Source: RYN-417 sp043745485 (GTDB taxonomy: Bacteria > Patescibacteriota > Saccharimonadia > Saccharimonadales > JACDBH01). Taken from it: a stretch of 27,751 nucleotides of DNA. The translations under genes were made by a program, and so were the position numbers. The stretch covers positions 1-27,751 of the forward strand of contig JAYTSU010000014.1 of the NCBI GenBank assembly GCA_043745485.1, written 5' to 3'. Under the pieces are notes generated by a model, which had not been told where the DNA came from, did no database searches, and saw nothing but the letters and a program-made list of their open reading frames with translations. Below, piece by piece: positions 1 through 6,420 of the stretch (position 1 is its first letter; each line of letters starts with the position of its first letter).

Positions 1-1
1 G

Positions 2-472
2 GAGTACATGACTGGCGAGTTCCTAACGGCGGGCATAAGCGTGGTATATGACATGAATGCTATGCGGGTTAGCCAAAGGCGATCACTGCGCGACATTGCT
101 CGCAAGCGGCATGCCGAAGTCATCATCGTCTGGTTTCAACTTGACGCCGATACAGCCTATATTCGAAATAACAAGCGTGACCGTCGCCGCCTCGACGACC
201 GTTATGCTGCGGGCTATGACGTCGAACAGTTCAAGCAAGTTGCAGCCTACATGCAACAGCCAGAACCAACCGAAGACTTTATTGTCACTAGCGGCAAGCA
301 CACCTACCAATCTCAGAGAAGCAATGTCTTTAAAAAGCTTGCTGACCTACATGTTATAAAGCCCGGACAAGCAATGCATAAAATGGTAAAGCCCGACCTC
401 GTTAACTTAGTCCCAAATTTCAACAACAACCATCACGACGAGAACGGACGACAAAACATTAGTTTTAATTAA
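2..472 (+). CDS. P-loop kinase-like / AAA-type ATPase, C-terminal part (5' truncated by window edge)
   Basis: The reading frame is open to the left edge, so the first ATG (position 8) is probably internal and the Walker A part lies outside the window. What remains resembles the C-terminal half of predicted P-loop kinases of the zeta-toxin/polynucleotide-kinase type. A strand reads ISVVYDMNAM, an arginine-rich helix follows (RVSQRRSLRDIARK), then a strand VIIVWFQLDAD, and a lid-like segment RNNKRDRRRLDDRYAAGYD that would contact phosphate. The Asn/His-rich tail (NFNNNHHDENG) looks disordered. It ends 3 bases before the metallopeptidase start at 476, so the two are probably co-transcribed. The substrate cannot be told from this fragment. 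The family call is inference from the pattern of strands and the arginine lid. Confidence 0.5.
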   Translation, partial: EYMTGEFLTAGISVVYDMNAMRVSQRRSLRDIARKRHAEVIIVWFQLDADTAYIRNNKRDRRRLDDRYAAGYDVEQFKQVAAYMQQPEPTEDFIVTSGKHTYQSQRSNVFKKLADLHVIKPGQAMHKMVKPDLVNLVPNFNNNHHDENGRQNISFN

Positions 473-475
473 ACT

Positions 476-1183
476 ATGCCGGCAAAAATATATGAAATAG
501 ACGGTATCGGTAATGTATCTGTCGTAAAAAGACGCGGTAGCAAGTCAATTCGACTCGGATTTGATAGTAAAGGTGAAGTGCGTGTAAGTGTTCCAACTTG
601 GGTGCCATATCAAGCGGGTGCAAAGTTTGCCGCCGAACGAGCAGACTGGATTGCCAAACATCAACCACAACCTACTAGACTGTTCAGTGCCGGCGACCGA
701 ATTGGCAAAGCTCATCACATAACATTGATTCCTGACGCAGTGGTAAAGACCACTCAAGTCAGACTCAAGGGAAGTGAAATTATCGTAAAATACCCTGGAC
801 GGCTTAATTTTGATGATACAGAAGTTCAAGCAGCCGCCGAACGAGGCGCCAAAAAAGCTTTATGGGGCGAAGGCGAACGATTATTGCCACAGCGGTTGCA
901 ACTATTAGCAGACAAACATGGATTTTCGTTCCGGAACATTACTGTTAAACAACTCAAAACTAAATGGGGTAGCTGCAACCAAAATCACGAGATAACGCTT
1001 AACTATTATCTGATTCAGCTCCCCTGGCATCTGATAGATTATGTATTAGTGCACGAGCTGGTCCATACCGAACACTTGGACCATAGCGAAGCTTTCTGGA
1101 ATAGATTTGAGTCTGTTATGCCAGGCGCAAAGAAAATCCGTAACGAATTAAAAGTTTATAAAACGTCCGTCATCCCTAATTAA
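476..1183 (+). CDS. YgjP-type zinc metallopeptidase (DUF45, M48-like)
   Basis: This 235-residue protein ends in the typical YgjP/DUF45 block. WGSC is followed by a short helix, then LVHELVHTEHLDHSEAFW. HELVH at about residues 193-197 is the HExxH zinc site, and the following HLDHSEAFW provides the third ligand region and the HSxxFW signature. The N-terminal half is a beta-rich domain of the usual length, and no signal peptide or membrane segment is visible, so a cytosolic enzyme is expected. In known genomes this family often neighbours type I restriction or repair genes, but its substrate is unsettled. The ATG at 476 lies 3 bases after the stop of the upstream gene and has no clear Shine-Dalgarno sequence, so translational coupling is likely. 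Confidence 0.85.
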   Translation: MPAKIYEIDGIGNVSVVKRRGSKSIRLGFDSKGEVRVSVPTWVPYQAGAKFAAERADWIAKHQPQPTRLFSAGDRIGKAHHITLIPDAVVKTTQVRLKGSEIIVKYPGRLNFDDTEVQAAAERGAKKALWGEGERLLPQRLQLLADKHGFSFRNITVKQLKTKWGSCNQNHEITLNYYLIQLPWHLIDYVLVHELVHTEHLDHSEAFWNRFESVMPGAKKIRNELKVYKTSVIPN

Positions 1184-1197
1184 TTACACGGCTAGCG

Positions 1198-1226
1198 TTG
1201 ACTTAATGCTCAACAGAGAGTACTAT
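1198..1226 (+). promoter_or_regulatory. Promoter of secE-nusG
   Basis: TTGACT (1198-1203), a 17-base spacer and TACTAT (1221-1226) form a near-consensus sigma70-type promoter in the gap between the metallopeptidase and secE. The -35 box sits inside a small inverted repeat, GTTGA (1197-1201) and TCAAC (1210-1214), which could be an operator. Transcription would start near 1233. Confidence 0.65.
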
Positions 1227-1238
1227 TGACACTATAGA

Positions 1239-1262
1239 CCTACAAATATTGTAGGCTTTTTT
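1239..1262 (+). terminator. Hairpin plus T-tract between secE promoter and secE
   Basis: CCTACAA (1239-1245), a three-base loop and TTGTAGG (1249-1255) give a 7-bp stem followed by CTTTTTT. By sequence this is a small intrinsic terminator, yet it lies just downstream of the predicted start of the secE transcript. It may end read-through from 476-1183, attenuate secE, or protect the 5' end of the mRNA. Confidence 0.55.
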
Positions 1263-1283
1263 AATTTCAGGGGTGAAATAACA

Positions 1284-1682
1284 ATGGCAGAGAAGGTAGT
1301 TAAGAAGCCGCGCGTTCGAAAGATTGAGACAGTTCGTGAGCGAAATGAAAAGGCCTCCCTCAAAGCATCAATGGATGCAGGCAAGGTCAAAAAACGTCCC
1401 GTCCGAAAAGTGTTGCGCACCGTTACAAAACCACTCGGCGTAGTGGCTAGGCCGTTTAAAATACGTCCAGTTCGCTTTGTTTTCAAATGGCTAGGACTGA
1501 TCTTGCTCCCTCGTTATTTCCGCAATGCTTATAAAGAACTACGCCAGGTCACATGGCCATCACGTCGCCAGACATGGAAACTAACCTTTTCGGTGCTTGT
1601 ATTTGCGGTTGTGTTTGGATTTTTTGTGACGGTAGCCGATTATGGACTCGATAAAATAATTAGAAGGATAGTATTACGATAA
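1284..1682 (+). CDS. secE: Preprotein translocase subunit SecE, with long basic N-terminal extension
   Basis: SecE is the small essential subunit of the SecYEG protein-conducting channel. The C-terminal 60 residues carry the family signature: ELRQVTWPSRRQT (amphipathic helix with the conserved VTWPS) and one membrane helix at about residues 103-125, ending in a basic tail. A single helix is the usual bacterial form. The first 75 or so residues are an Arg/Lys/Val-rich extension with no hydrophobic stretch, making the protein about twice the length of a minimal SecE. The start is supported by AGGGGTG upstream. Its stop overlaps the nusG start by one base (TAATG), the usual secE-nusG pairing. 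Confidence 0.93.
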   Translation: MAEKVVKKPRVRKIETVRERNEKASLKASMDAGKVKKRPVRKVLRTVTKPLGVVARPFKIRPVRFVFKWLGLILLPRYFRNAYKELRQVTWPSRRQTWKLTFSVLVFAVVFGFFVTVADYGLDKIIRRIVLR

Positions 1683-2221
1683 TGAAACGTTATGACACAA
1701 CCAAGCAGTGGTACGCTATTCATACATATAGCGGCTACGAAGAGAAAGTCGCTGAAAGCATTCGCCAACGCGCTGAATCACTGGACATGAAGGACAAGAT
1801 CTACCAGGTTTTAGTACCAAAAGAAAAGATGATTGAAATCAAGAACGGCAAGCGTAAAGTTGTTGAAAAGCGCATCTTTCAGGGTTATGTCATGGTAGAG
1901 ATGAAGCTTACAGAAGACGCCTGGTACATTGTGCGCAACACGCCGTCCGTTACTGGATTTGTAGGCACCGGCACTGAGCCAACACCTGTTGAAAACGAAG
2001 AAATCGAAAAAATCATGAAGCGCATGGGCAAAGACGAGCCAAAGCACAAGATGGATTACAAGATCGGTGACGTCGTAAACATCATTGATGGGCCATTCAA
2101 AGGCTTCGACGGTGCAATTAACGAAATTGACCAGACCAAGGGCAAACTTAAAGTGCTTGTGAACATGTTCGGCCGCGAAACCCCTGTTGAGCTGGATGGT
2201 TTACAGGTTAAAAAGACTTAA
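1682..2221 (+). CDS. nusG: Transcription termination/antitermination factor NusG
   Basis: NusG binds RNA polymerase and links it to Rho or the ribosome. The 179-residue length is standard. The N-terminal NGN domain begins KQWYAIHTYSGYEEKVAESI and contains IFQGYVMVEM and RNTPSVTGFVG, all typical. The C-terminal KOW domain follows at about residues 125-179 (KIGDVVNIIDGPFKGFDG, then KLKVLVNMFGRETPVELD). The start codon overlaps the secE stop, so translation is coupled. Gene order secE-nusG-rplK is the ancestral bacterial order, here with one small gene inserted after nusG. Confidence 0.97.
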   Translation: MKRYDTTKQWYAIHTYSGYEEKVAESIRQRAESLDMKDKIYQVLVPKEKMIEIKNGKRKVVEKRIFQGYVMVEMKLTEDAWYIVRNTPSVTGFVGTGTEPTPVENEEIEKIMKRMGKDEPKHKMDYKIGDVVNIIDGPFKGFDGAINEIDQTKGKLKVLVNMFGRETPVELDGLQVKKT

Positions 2222-2226
2222 GAAAT

Positions 2227-2463
2227 ATGTCAGACCATTATGAGAGATTCGGTTTAGATCCTACTGACGTCCCCTCAGCTTCGTCGTTATTCGAAGAATT
2301 AAGAGCCCTGGCACGAATGGCTTTATTAGGTAATAATCCAGAGGAATATTGGAGCCTGTCTCAAAATATGAAAATAGTCGGCAAATTCTTGCCTAGTGGA
2401 GATACAAGAAACCCAAATAATGAAATTTACACTACGAGTCTAGACAACAGGGGTAGTTTGTAG
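2227..2463 (+). CDS. Small hypothetical protein (78 aa) between nusG and rplK
   Basis: I do not recognise this protein. It starts 5 bases after nusG without a clear Shine-Dalgarno sequence, so it is probably coupled to nusG. The sequence is soluble, with an acidic N-terminal half (MSDHYERFGLDPTDVPSASS), a predicted helix (LFEELRALARMALLGNN) and a polar tail. No cysteine pairs, membrane helix or known motif are visible. Its last codons carry the likely rplK promoter (2441-2469), so this gene also forms part of the rplK control region. The tight spacing favours a real gene over a chance frame. Confidence 0.6.
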   Translation: MSDHYERFGLDPTDVPSASSLFEELRALARMALLGNNPEEYWSLSQNMKIVGKFLPSGDTRNPNNEIYTTSLDNRGSL

Positions 2464-2469
2464 TACAAT
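2441..2469 (+). promoter_or_regulatory. Promoter of rplK
   Basis: TAGACA (2441-2446), a 17-base spacer and TACAAT (2464-2469) fit a sigma70 promoter that overlaps the end of the 78-residue gene. The leader from about 2476 to 2536 contains a small stem, AGGG (2497-2500) with CCCT (2510-2513), and the strong ribosome binding site AAGAAGGA. The stem could bind L1 or another ribosomal protein, but I cannot show this. Confidence 0.55.
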
Positions 2470-2536
2470 ACCTCTTAAGTTACGCACAATTAGTTCAGGG
2501 AGCTTCATACCCTCGAGCATAAGAAGGATTATTATC

Positions 2537-2965
2537 ATGGCAAAAGAAGTTAAAGCGAATCTAAAAATGAAAATCAAAGGCGGCCAAGCATCGGCAGCGC
2601 CTCCAGTTGGTAGCACCCTCGGTCAACATGGTGTAAACATGATGGATTTTATTGGACCATTCAATGATGCTACTAAAGACCAGATGGGCAAGAATCTCAC
2701 CGTTCACATCACCATTTTTACCGACAAGACCATGGCATGGCGCTTTGTTGGTGTACCTACTGACGACCTCATCCGCGCGGCGCTTAAAATCGACAAAGGT
2801 TCAGGCGTTCCAAACAAGGAAAAGATCTCTAAGAAACTCAGCCAAGCTCAGCTCCGTGAAATTGCTGAAACCAAAATTCAGGACATGAACGCGGACTCAG
2901 TAGAATCGGTTATGAAAATGGTCGCCGGCACCGCTCGTTCAATGGGCGTCGAAATCGAAGCCTAG
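2537..2965 (+). CDS. rplK: 50S ribosomal protein L11
   Basis: L11 binds the GTPase-associated region of 23S rRNA. The 142-residue length is exactly that of the family. It begins AKEVKANLKMKIKGGQASAAPPVGSTLGQHGVN, the L11 N-terminal domain with the proline-rich PPVG hinge and the GxxLGxxGVN motif. The C-terminal RNA-binding domain contains GSGVPNKEKISKKLS and ends AGTARSMGVEIEA, where KxAGTARSMG is diagnostic. The ribosome binding site AAGAAGGATT is the same as the one before rplJ and the DEAD-box helicase. It has its own promoter and is followed after 8 bases by another small gene. Confidence 0.98.
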   Translation: MAKEVKANLKMKIKGGQASAAPPVGSTLGQHGVNMMDFIGPFNDATKDQMGKNLTVHITIFTDKTMAWRFVGVPTDDLIRAALKIDKGSGVPNKEKISKKLSQAQLREIAETKIQDMNADSVESVMKMVAGTARSMGVEIEA

Positions 2966-2973
2966 TAAGTTAT

Positions 2974-3222
2974 ATGGAAAAAAACTTCAGTTCAGAGCTG
3001 GATACTACAACGCAGCCTTTGACGGCCGCCGAGGCTGTAGCAATGTGCGTGGCGGCAGATATGTCTACGCTGGACCATTATCCAACTGATGCCTACGCGG
3101 TGCTCGTACGAGAGGCCGAAAAATTAGGAACTGAGCCTGACAAACTGATATCAAGTGCACATATAGCCCGCATTCTTGCACAATCAGCTCCCGAAGCAGT
3201 ACCAATAAATCCTGTGCAGTAG
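2974..3222 (+). CDS. Small hypothetical protein (82 aa) after rplK
   Basis: I do not recognise this protein. It begins 8 bases after the rplK stop, with no good ribosome binding site, and is probably read from the rplK transcript by coupling. It is soluble and alanine-rich, with several helix-forming stretches (PLTAAEAVAMCVAADMS, AYAVLVREAEKLGTEPDKL, AHIARILAQSA). The spacing of Leu and Ala suggests a small helical bundle. It contains one cysteine and no motif I can assign. Alternative starts are not obvious. A chance frame is possible but unlikely given length and placement. Confidence 0.55.
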   Translation: MEKNFSSELDTTTQPLTAAEAVAMCVAADMSTLDHYPTDAYAVLVREAEKLGTEPDKLISSAHIARILAQSAPEAVPINPVQ

Positions 3223-3273
3223 AGGTCAACCAAGTTGTAATTTAAACATTCGCTTTTACGCTTATGTTAGAAG

Positions 3274-3279
3274 TATTAT
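3274..3279 (+). promoter_or_regulatory. -10 element (TATTAT) 7 bases before the start at 3287
   Basis: TATTAT ends 7 bases before the ATG of the 146-residue gene. No ribosome binding site lies between, and transcription would start at the start codon itself, so a leaderless mRNA is predicted. No convincing -35 box is visible. Confidence 0.45.
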
Positions 3280-3286
3280 TACTATA

Positions 3287-3727
3287 ATGAGCTTCAAACA
3301 ACAATCCGTAGACGGTGTAGATATAAGTAATTGCTATGGTGGTTACAAGGATGACGGTACATTTGTATTAGTAGGCGCTGAAAAAGATCAAAATTTGCTT
3401 TTCAGCGGCATAGATAGCCGTGCCGCTCAAACGGCAAAAAGAGATCGCAAGATAAGCGTACCGGTATTAATGAGGCTTCACGAAGTTGCTGTACGAGGTG
3501 ACGACATCGTGGCTAAAGGTTTCCTAAGAACTGCACGGGATGAAGGCTGGGAAGTGACAAATGAAGTTCCGCAGAATGGTCAACCATATCCAATAGCAGA
3601 ACTAGCTTCAAGAGTTGCAGAACTTACGAACATCGGTGTTTGCCCGCATGCGAAATCGGCTGCCGGCGTCATAAGTGCTGCCCTATGTGCCAATGCAAGC
3701 GCTATTGCTACTACCCCTGTAATCTGA
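3287..3727 (+). CDS. Hypothetical protein (146 aa) before rplA
   Basis: I do not recognise this protein. The first 45 residues look beta-rich (VDGVDISNCYGGYKDDGTFVLVGAEKD), followed by a basic segment (RAAQTAKRDRKISVPVLMRL), a helix-strand middle part, and an Ala/Ile-rich C-terminus with several cysteines (NIGVCPHAKSAAGVISAALC). The hydrophobic tail is broken by polar residues and does not look like a membrane helix. There is no Shine-Dalgarno sequence. A -10-like TATTAT lies 7 bases before the ATG, suggesting a leaderless transcript. The stop codon is overlapped by the probable rplA promoter. Confidence 0.55.
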   Translation: MSFKQQSVDGVDISNCYGGYKDDGTFVLVGAEKDQNLLFSGIDSRAAQTAKRDRKISVPVLMRLHEVAVRGDDIVAKGFLRTARDEGWEVTNEVPQNGQPYPIAELASRVAELTNIGVCPHAKSAAGVISAALCANASAIATTPVI

Positions 3728-3733
3728 TATAGT
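3705..3733 (+). promoter_or_regulatory. Promoter of rplA
   Basis: TTGCTA (3705-3710), a 17-base spacer and TATAGT (3728-3733). The spacer covers the stop codon of the preceding gene (3725-3727). The same placement on the end of an upstream small gene is seen for rplK and rplJ. Confidence 0.55.
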
Positions 3734-3752
3734 TATTTTATACAAATTAATT

Positions 3753-3786
3753 TGTGGGAGACTCTTAAGTAGTCGCACGCACCACG
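3753..3786 (+). promoter_or_regulatory. Candidate L1-binding leader hairpin before rplA
   Basis: TGTGG (3753-3757) pairs with CCACG (3782-3786), and an inner stem GACT (3760-3763) pairs with AGTC (3771-3774). Between them is an asymmetric internal loop, larger on the 3' side. A GUGGGAG strand with an asymmetric loop is typical of the L1 site in 23S rRNA and of L1 autoregulatory sites in bacterial rplK-rplA leaders. The 3' loop here (GCACGCA) differs from the rRNA version, so the call is tentative. Confidence 0.4.
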
Positions 3787-3796
3787 AAAGGATCAT

Positions 3797-4771
3797 ATGG
3801 CAGAAGCCAAAAAAGCAGTTAAGAAAGTTACAAAAAAAGTAGCAGACAAGGAAATCAAAGATGGGGATATTCAAAAAATTAGTGGGACTACGAGTCAAGC
3901 AAATATCGAAGAACAAGTAGTTGCTGCTACTCAAGAGAAAAAGACCGTTGCCAAGGCTGGAAAGCGCAGCACTAAGGCTATTGCAGAAAAAGAAGCAGTC
4001 GCTGCTAAGGAAGAGCGCAAAGCTCATGCCAGCGAAAAAGCTGAAGAGAAAAAAGCACCTGTTAAAGTAGTGCGCACAAAGCTTGAGCGTGCTGGTAAAA
4101 AACTCCGAGAAGCCTATACACATGTCGAAAAAGACAAGCTGTATGCTGTCAAAGAGGCTCTCGAACTAGCTATCAAAACAAGCCCCGTAAAGTTTGATGC
4201 CACTGTCGAGCTCCACATTAACCTTGGTGTTGATCCACGTCAGGCCGACCAAAACGTGCGTGACAACCTTATACTTCCTGCTGGAACGGGCAAGACTATC
4301 CGCATTGCAGTGCTTGCAGAAGCAGATGACGCAGCAGCCGCCAAAAAAGCAGGTGCAGACATCGCCGGCACTGATGACCTTTTGAAAGATATCGAAAAAG
4401 GCATTATAAACTTTGATACTCTTATTGCAACACCAGCATTGATGGCACGCCTCGGCAAATATGCCCGCGTGCTTGGTCCAAAAGGACTGATGCCAAACCC
4501 AAAGAGCGGTACTGTCACACCGGATGTCGTGAAGGCTGTAGAACAAGCCAAAGCTGGCCGCGTAGAATACCGTGTTGATTCAACCGGCATTGTCCATATG
4601 GGTGTAGGCAAGGTTTCATTTGGTGCTGACAAACTTATGACAAATGTCCAAGCAGTCTTTGCTTCAATCAAGAGCAACAAGCCAAGCAGCCTTAAAGGTA
4701 ACTACGTGCGCGCAATAAACGTAAGTACTACAATGGGACCTGCTATTAAAGTTGTTCTCAGTGAAATCTAA
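3797..4771 (+). CDS. rplA: 50S ribosomal protein L1 with lysine/alanine-rich N-terminal extension
   Basis: L1 forms the mobile stalk of the ribosomal E site and often represses its own operon. The L1 core starts near residue 98 (AGKKLREAYTHVEKDKLYAV) and is complete, with HINLGVDPRQADQNVR, LPAGTGK and KYARVLGPKGLMPNPKSGTVT, the last being the family signature. It ends GPAIKVVLSEI. The core is the normal length of about 225 residues. The preceding 95 or so residues are rich in Lys, Ala and Glu and look disordered or helical, an addition beyond the usual L1. The start at 3797 has the ribosome binding site GAAAGGAT. No better internal start with a binding site is apparent, so I keep the long form. 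Confidence 0.95.
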   Translation: MAEAKKAVKKVTKKVADKEIKDGDIQKISGTTSQANIEEQVVAATQEKKTVAKAGKRSTKAIAEKEAVAAKEERKAHASEKAEEKKAPVKVVRTKLERAGKKLREAYTHVEKDKLYAVKEALELAIKTSPVKFDATVELHINLGVDPRQADQNVRDNLILPAGTGKTIRIAVLAEADDAAAAKKAGADIAGTDDLLKDIEKGIINFDTLIATPALMARLGKYARVLGPKGLMPNPKSGTVTPDVVKAVEQAKAGRVEYRVDSTGIVHMGVGKVSFGADKLMTNVQAVFASIKSNKPSSLKGNYVRAINVSTTMGPAIKVVLSEI

Positions 4772-4797
4772 ACATTCAAAAATCTAAAATTAAATTA

Positions 4798-4823
4798 AAG
4801 CCTCCTATCAATTAGGAGGCTTT
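4798..4823. terminator. Intrinsic terminator after rplA (probably bidirectional)
   Basis: AAAGCCTCCTA (4798-4808) and TAGGAGGCTTT (4813-4823) form a perfect 11-bp stem with a four-base loop. T- and A-rich flanks make it work on both strands. It lies between rplA and the convergent small gene at 4839-5093. Confidence 0.9.
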
Positions 4824-4838
4824 AAAACACTAAGTGTA

Positions 4839-5093
4839 TTATCTACGAGATTTACGAGAAGCGTAGGCTATTGTAGCTTCATCGTGAGTTGAATCAAACT
4901 TAGGGCTAGGGTGGGATATAATTTTGTTACCAATTAAACCTGCTAGTGCAGCTACTACAATAGCTATGCCAATCTCTGGCGCCGTAATATGCATATGGTC
5001 GTGGGATACGTTATGCTCAGGATCTGCCGTCATTGGAATATTAATATTTTCAACATTAACTTGCGGCAGACCTATAATTTCGAATGTACTCAT
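4839..5093 (-). CDS. Small single-pass membrane protein (84 aa), function unknown
   Basis: I do not recognise this protein. The first 37 residues are polar, with a His-rich patch HNVSHDHMHI. One hydrophobic helix follows at about residues 40-60 (IGIAIVVAALAGLIGNKI), then a polar tail ending in basic residues (ASRKSRR). This fits a single membrane anchor with a basic cytoplasmic tail. The histidine cluster could bind metal, but that is speculation. An almost perfect promoter lies just upstream, with its -10 box 6 bases from the ATG, so the mRNA is probably leaderless. The gene faces rplA and shares its terminator. Confidence 0.65.
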   Translation of the reverse strand: MSTFEIIGLPQVNVENINIPMTADPEHNVSHDHMHITAPEIGIAIVVAALAGLIGNKIISHPSPKFDSTHDEATIAYASRKSRR

Positions 5094-5099
5094 CTTCTC

Positions 5100-5128
5100 A
5101 TTGTATAATACTTTAGCTTATATGTCAA
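5100..5128 (-). promoter_or_regulatory. Near-consensus promoter of the 84-aa membrane protein
   Basis: On the minus strand TTGACA (5128-5123), a 17-base spacer and TACAAT (5105-5100). Only 6 bases separate the -10 box from the ATG, so transcription would begin at or next to the start codon. This is the clearest leaderless promoter in the window because both boxes are close to consensus. Confidence 0.7.
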
Positions 5129-5186
5129 TAGTCTATACATTTCTTTTGCTGTGTGCGTTAATACTATTGTAAAGAGGAGATAAGCT

Positions 5187-5630
5187 GTGGCGGAGAACTT
5201 GAATCTATATGTTGGCTGTGGGCTGACTTACGCTTCACAATACTTTCGGCACACTGTAGACAGTCTCAAAGGTAAACTTCGCGATGAGCATGGTCTATAT
5301 GTTTTTGATTTTGTAGGGCTTGAAAATGGTACAGATGAAGACGTGTATAGATGGGATATAGACCATTGTGTAGCTACCTGTGATGCGTTTTTAAGCATCC
5401 ATGACTATCCAGGGGATGGGTTAGGATGGGAGACGGCAACCGCAGCGGCCAGAGGTATACCAATCCTTAGTACCGCTCATCATAATTCCCGTGTATCGCG
5501 GCTTATAACCGGCGCAGCAAAAGTATGGCCTAATATAACTTTTGCAAGATACGATGACATGCTCCGTGATGTACCAGCTCTAGTTATTAAGCATTTAGTA
5601 CAAATACAGCCCATAGACTCACAGCGTTAA
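5187..5630 (+). CDS. Nucleoside 2-deoxyribosyltransferase-like protein
   Basis: The 147-residue protein has the outline of the nucleoside deoxyribosyltransferase/SLOG fold. A first strand with a glycine turn (LYVGCGLTYASQYF) is followed by helices and then DIDHCVATCDAFLSIHDYPGDGLGWETATAAARGIPIL. In that family a D..I..AD strand is followed by G..E..YA and PVI, with the Glu acting as nucleophile, here GLGWE at about residues 80-84. The start is GTG at 5187, supported by AGGAGA 6-7 bases upstream. It lies before dcd and the Tmk-ThyX fusion, which fits a role in deoxynucleoside metabolism. The family call rests on motif shape only, and a non-catalytic nucleotide-binding protein is equally possible. 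Confidence 0.5.
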   Translation: MAENLNLYVGCGLTYASQYFRHTVDSLKGKLRDEHGLYVFDFVGLENGTDEDVYRWDIDHCVATCDAFLSIHDYPGDGLGWETATAAARGIPILSTAHHNSRVSRLITGAAKVWPNITFARYDDMLRDVPALVIKHLVQIQPIDSQR

Positions 5631-5650
5631 AAACTACAACATGTATATGC

Positions 5651-5680
5651 TTGTAAGGCAACGGCGTGGTTTAGTACACT
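5651..5680 (+). promoter_or_regulatory. Promoter of dcd-tmk/thyX
   Basis: TTGTAA (5651-5656), an 18-base spacer and TACACT (5675-5680), followed by the full ribosome binding site AAAGGAGG at 5693-5700. The boxes are imperfect, so this is a moderate call. Confidence 0.4.
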
Positions 5681-5706
5681 AATGGCAGTACCAAAGGAGG
5701 TGTGTT

Positions 5707-6420
5707 TTGGGAGTTTTTAGTAATACGCAAATACGTGCCGCTATTAATGATGGGCATATTGTCTGCACACCGTTTCAGCCAATGCATGTTAGTCAGGCTT
5801 CACTAGATGTCACACTTGGTTATTATTTTTACCGCGTAGAGCGCACTAACGAACGTAATATTTATAACCCGTTCGAACGTGAAGATGTTGAGCGTTATTT
5901 TGACGGTCCATATGAGGCAATGCCGCACGGCCAGTGGTGTAAGCTGAACGGTGTCACACCACTTAAAAACATACCACTTGACCATCCAGTCGTTGCGCTT
6001 AAACCAGGCGAGCGAATTCTGGCACATACGCATGAGTTTTTTGGCATTCTACCGCCAGGAGCATGTGAGGTAAAAAGTCGGAGTAGTTGGGGACGTAACG
6101 GTGTCGCTGTCTGTTTTGATGCGGGGTGGGTAGACCCGGGCTACATCAACCGCCTAACCCTTGAAATCTACAACCTTAACCAACGCGAAACGGTACTACT
6201 ACCTGTAGGAGAGCGCATTGCCCAGATTGTATTCCACGAGACTGGTGAAGTAGAGGGTAGTTATGGGGCAGGGCGTGACGGCGGCTTTAGTGGTAAGTAC
6301 CAGTCTGGTAGCAACCTCAAAACTCTGATGACAACATGGTCACCATCAATAATGCTTCCAAAGGCATACATTGACAAGCGTGAAATGCCCGTAAAAATCG
6401 AGGGACTTAGTTATGAATAA
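5707..6420 (+). CDS. dcd: dCTP deaminase (Dcd/dUTPase family)
   Basis: Dcd converts dCTP to dUTP, and bifunctional forms go on to dUMP, feeding thymidylate synthesis. Visible family motifs are ASLDVTLG at about 31-38, KSRSSWGR at 123-130 (phosphate-binding SxxGR), DAGWVDPGY at 138-146 and the following LTLEI, whose Glu (about 153) is the catalytic residue in known Dcd enzymes. GERIAQIVF and a Gly-rich C-terminal lid follow. At 237 residues it is longer than the usual 170-200, with an insert at about 50-90 and a C-terminal addition. The start is TTG at 5707, chosen because a perfect AAAGGAGG sits 6 bases upstream. It overlaps the next gene by 8 bases. Confidence 0.9.
   Translation: MGVFSNTQIRAAINDGHIVCTPFQPMHVSQASLDVTLGYYFYRVERTNERNIYNPFEREDVERYFDGPYEAMPHGQWCKLNGVTPLKNIPLDHPVVALKPGERILAHTHEFFGILPPGACEVKSRSSWGRNGVAVCFDAGWVDPGYINRLTLEIYNLNQRETVLLPVGERIAQIVFHETGEVEGSYGAGRDGGFSGKYQSGSNLKTLMTTWSPSIMLPKAYIDKREMPVKIEGLSYE

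Noticed and set aside
2472..3770. CTCTTAAGT shared by the rplK region (2472-2480) and rplA leader (3762-3770) as a common regulatory motif
   Set aside because: In rplK it falls near the transcript start and in rplA inside a hairpin loop, so the contexts differ. Nine shared bases may be chance.
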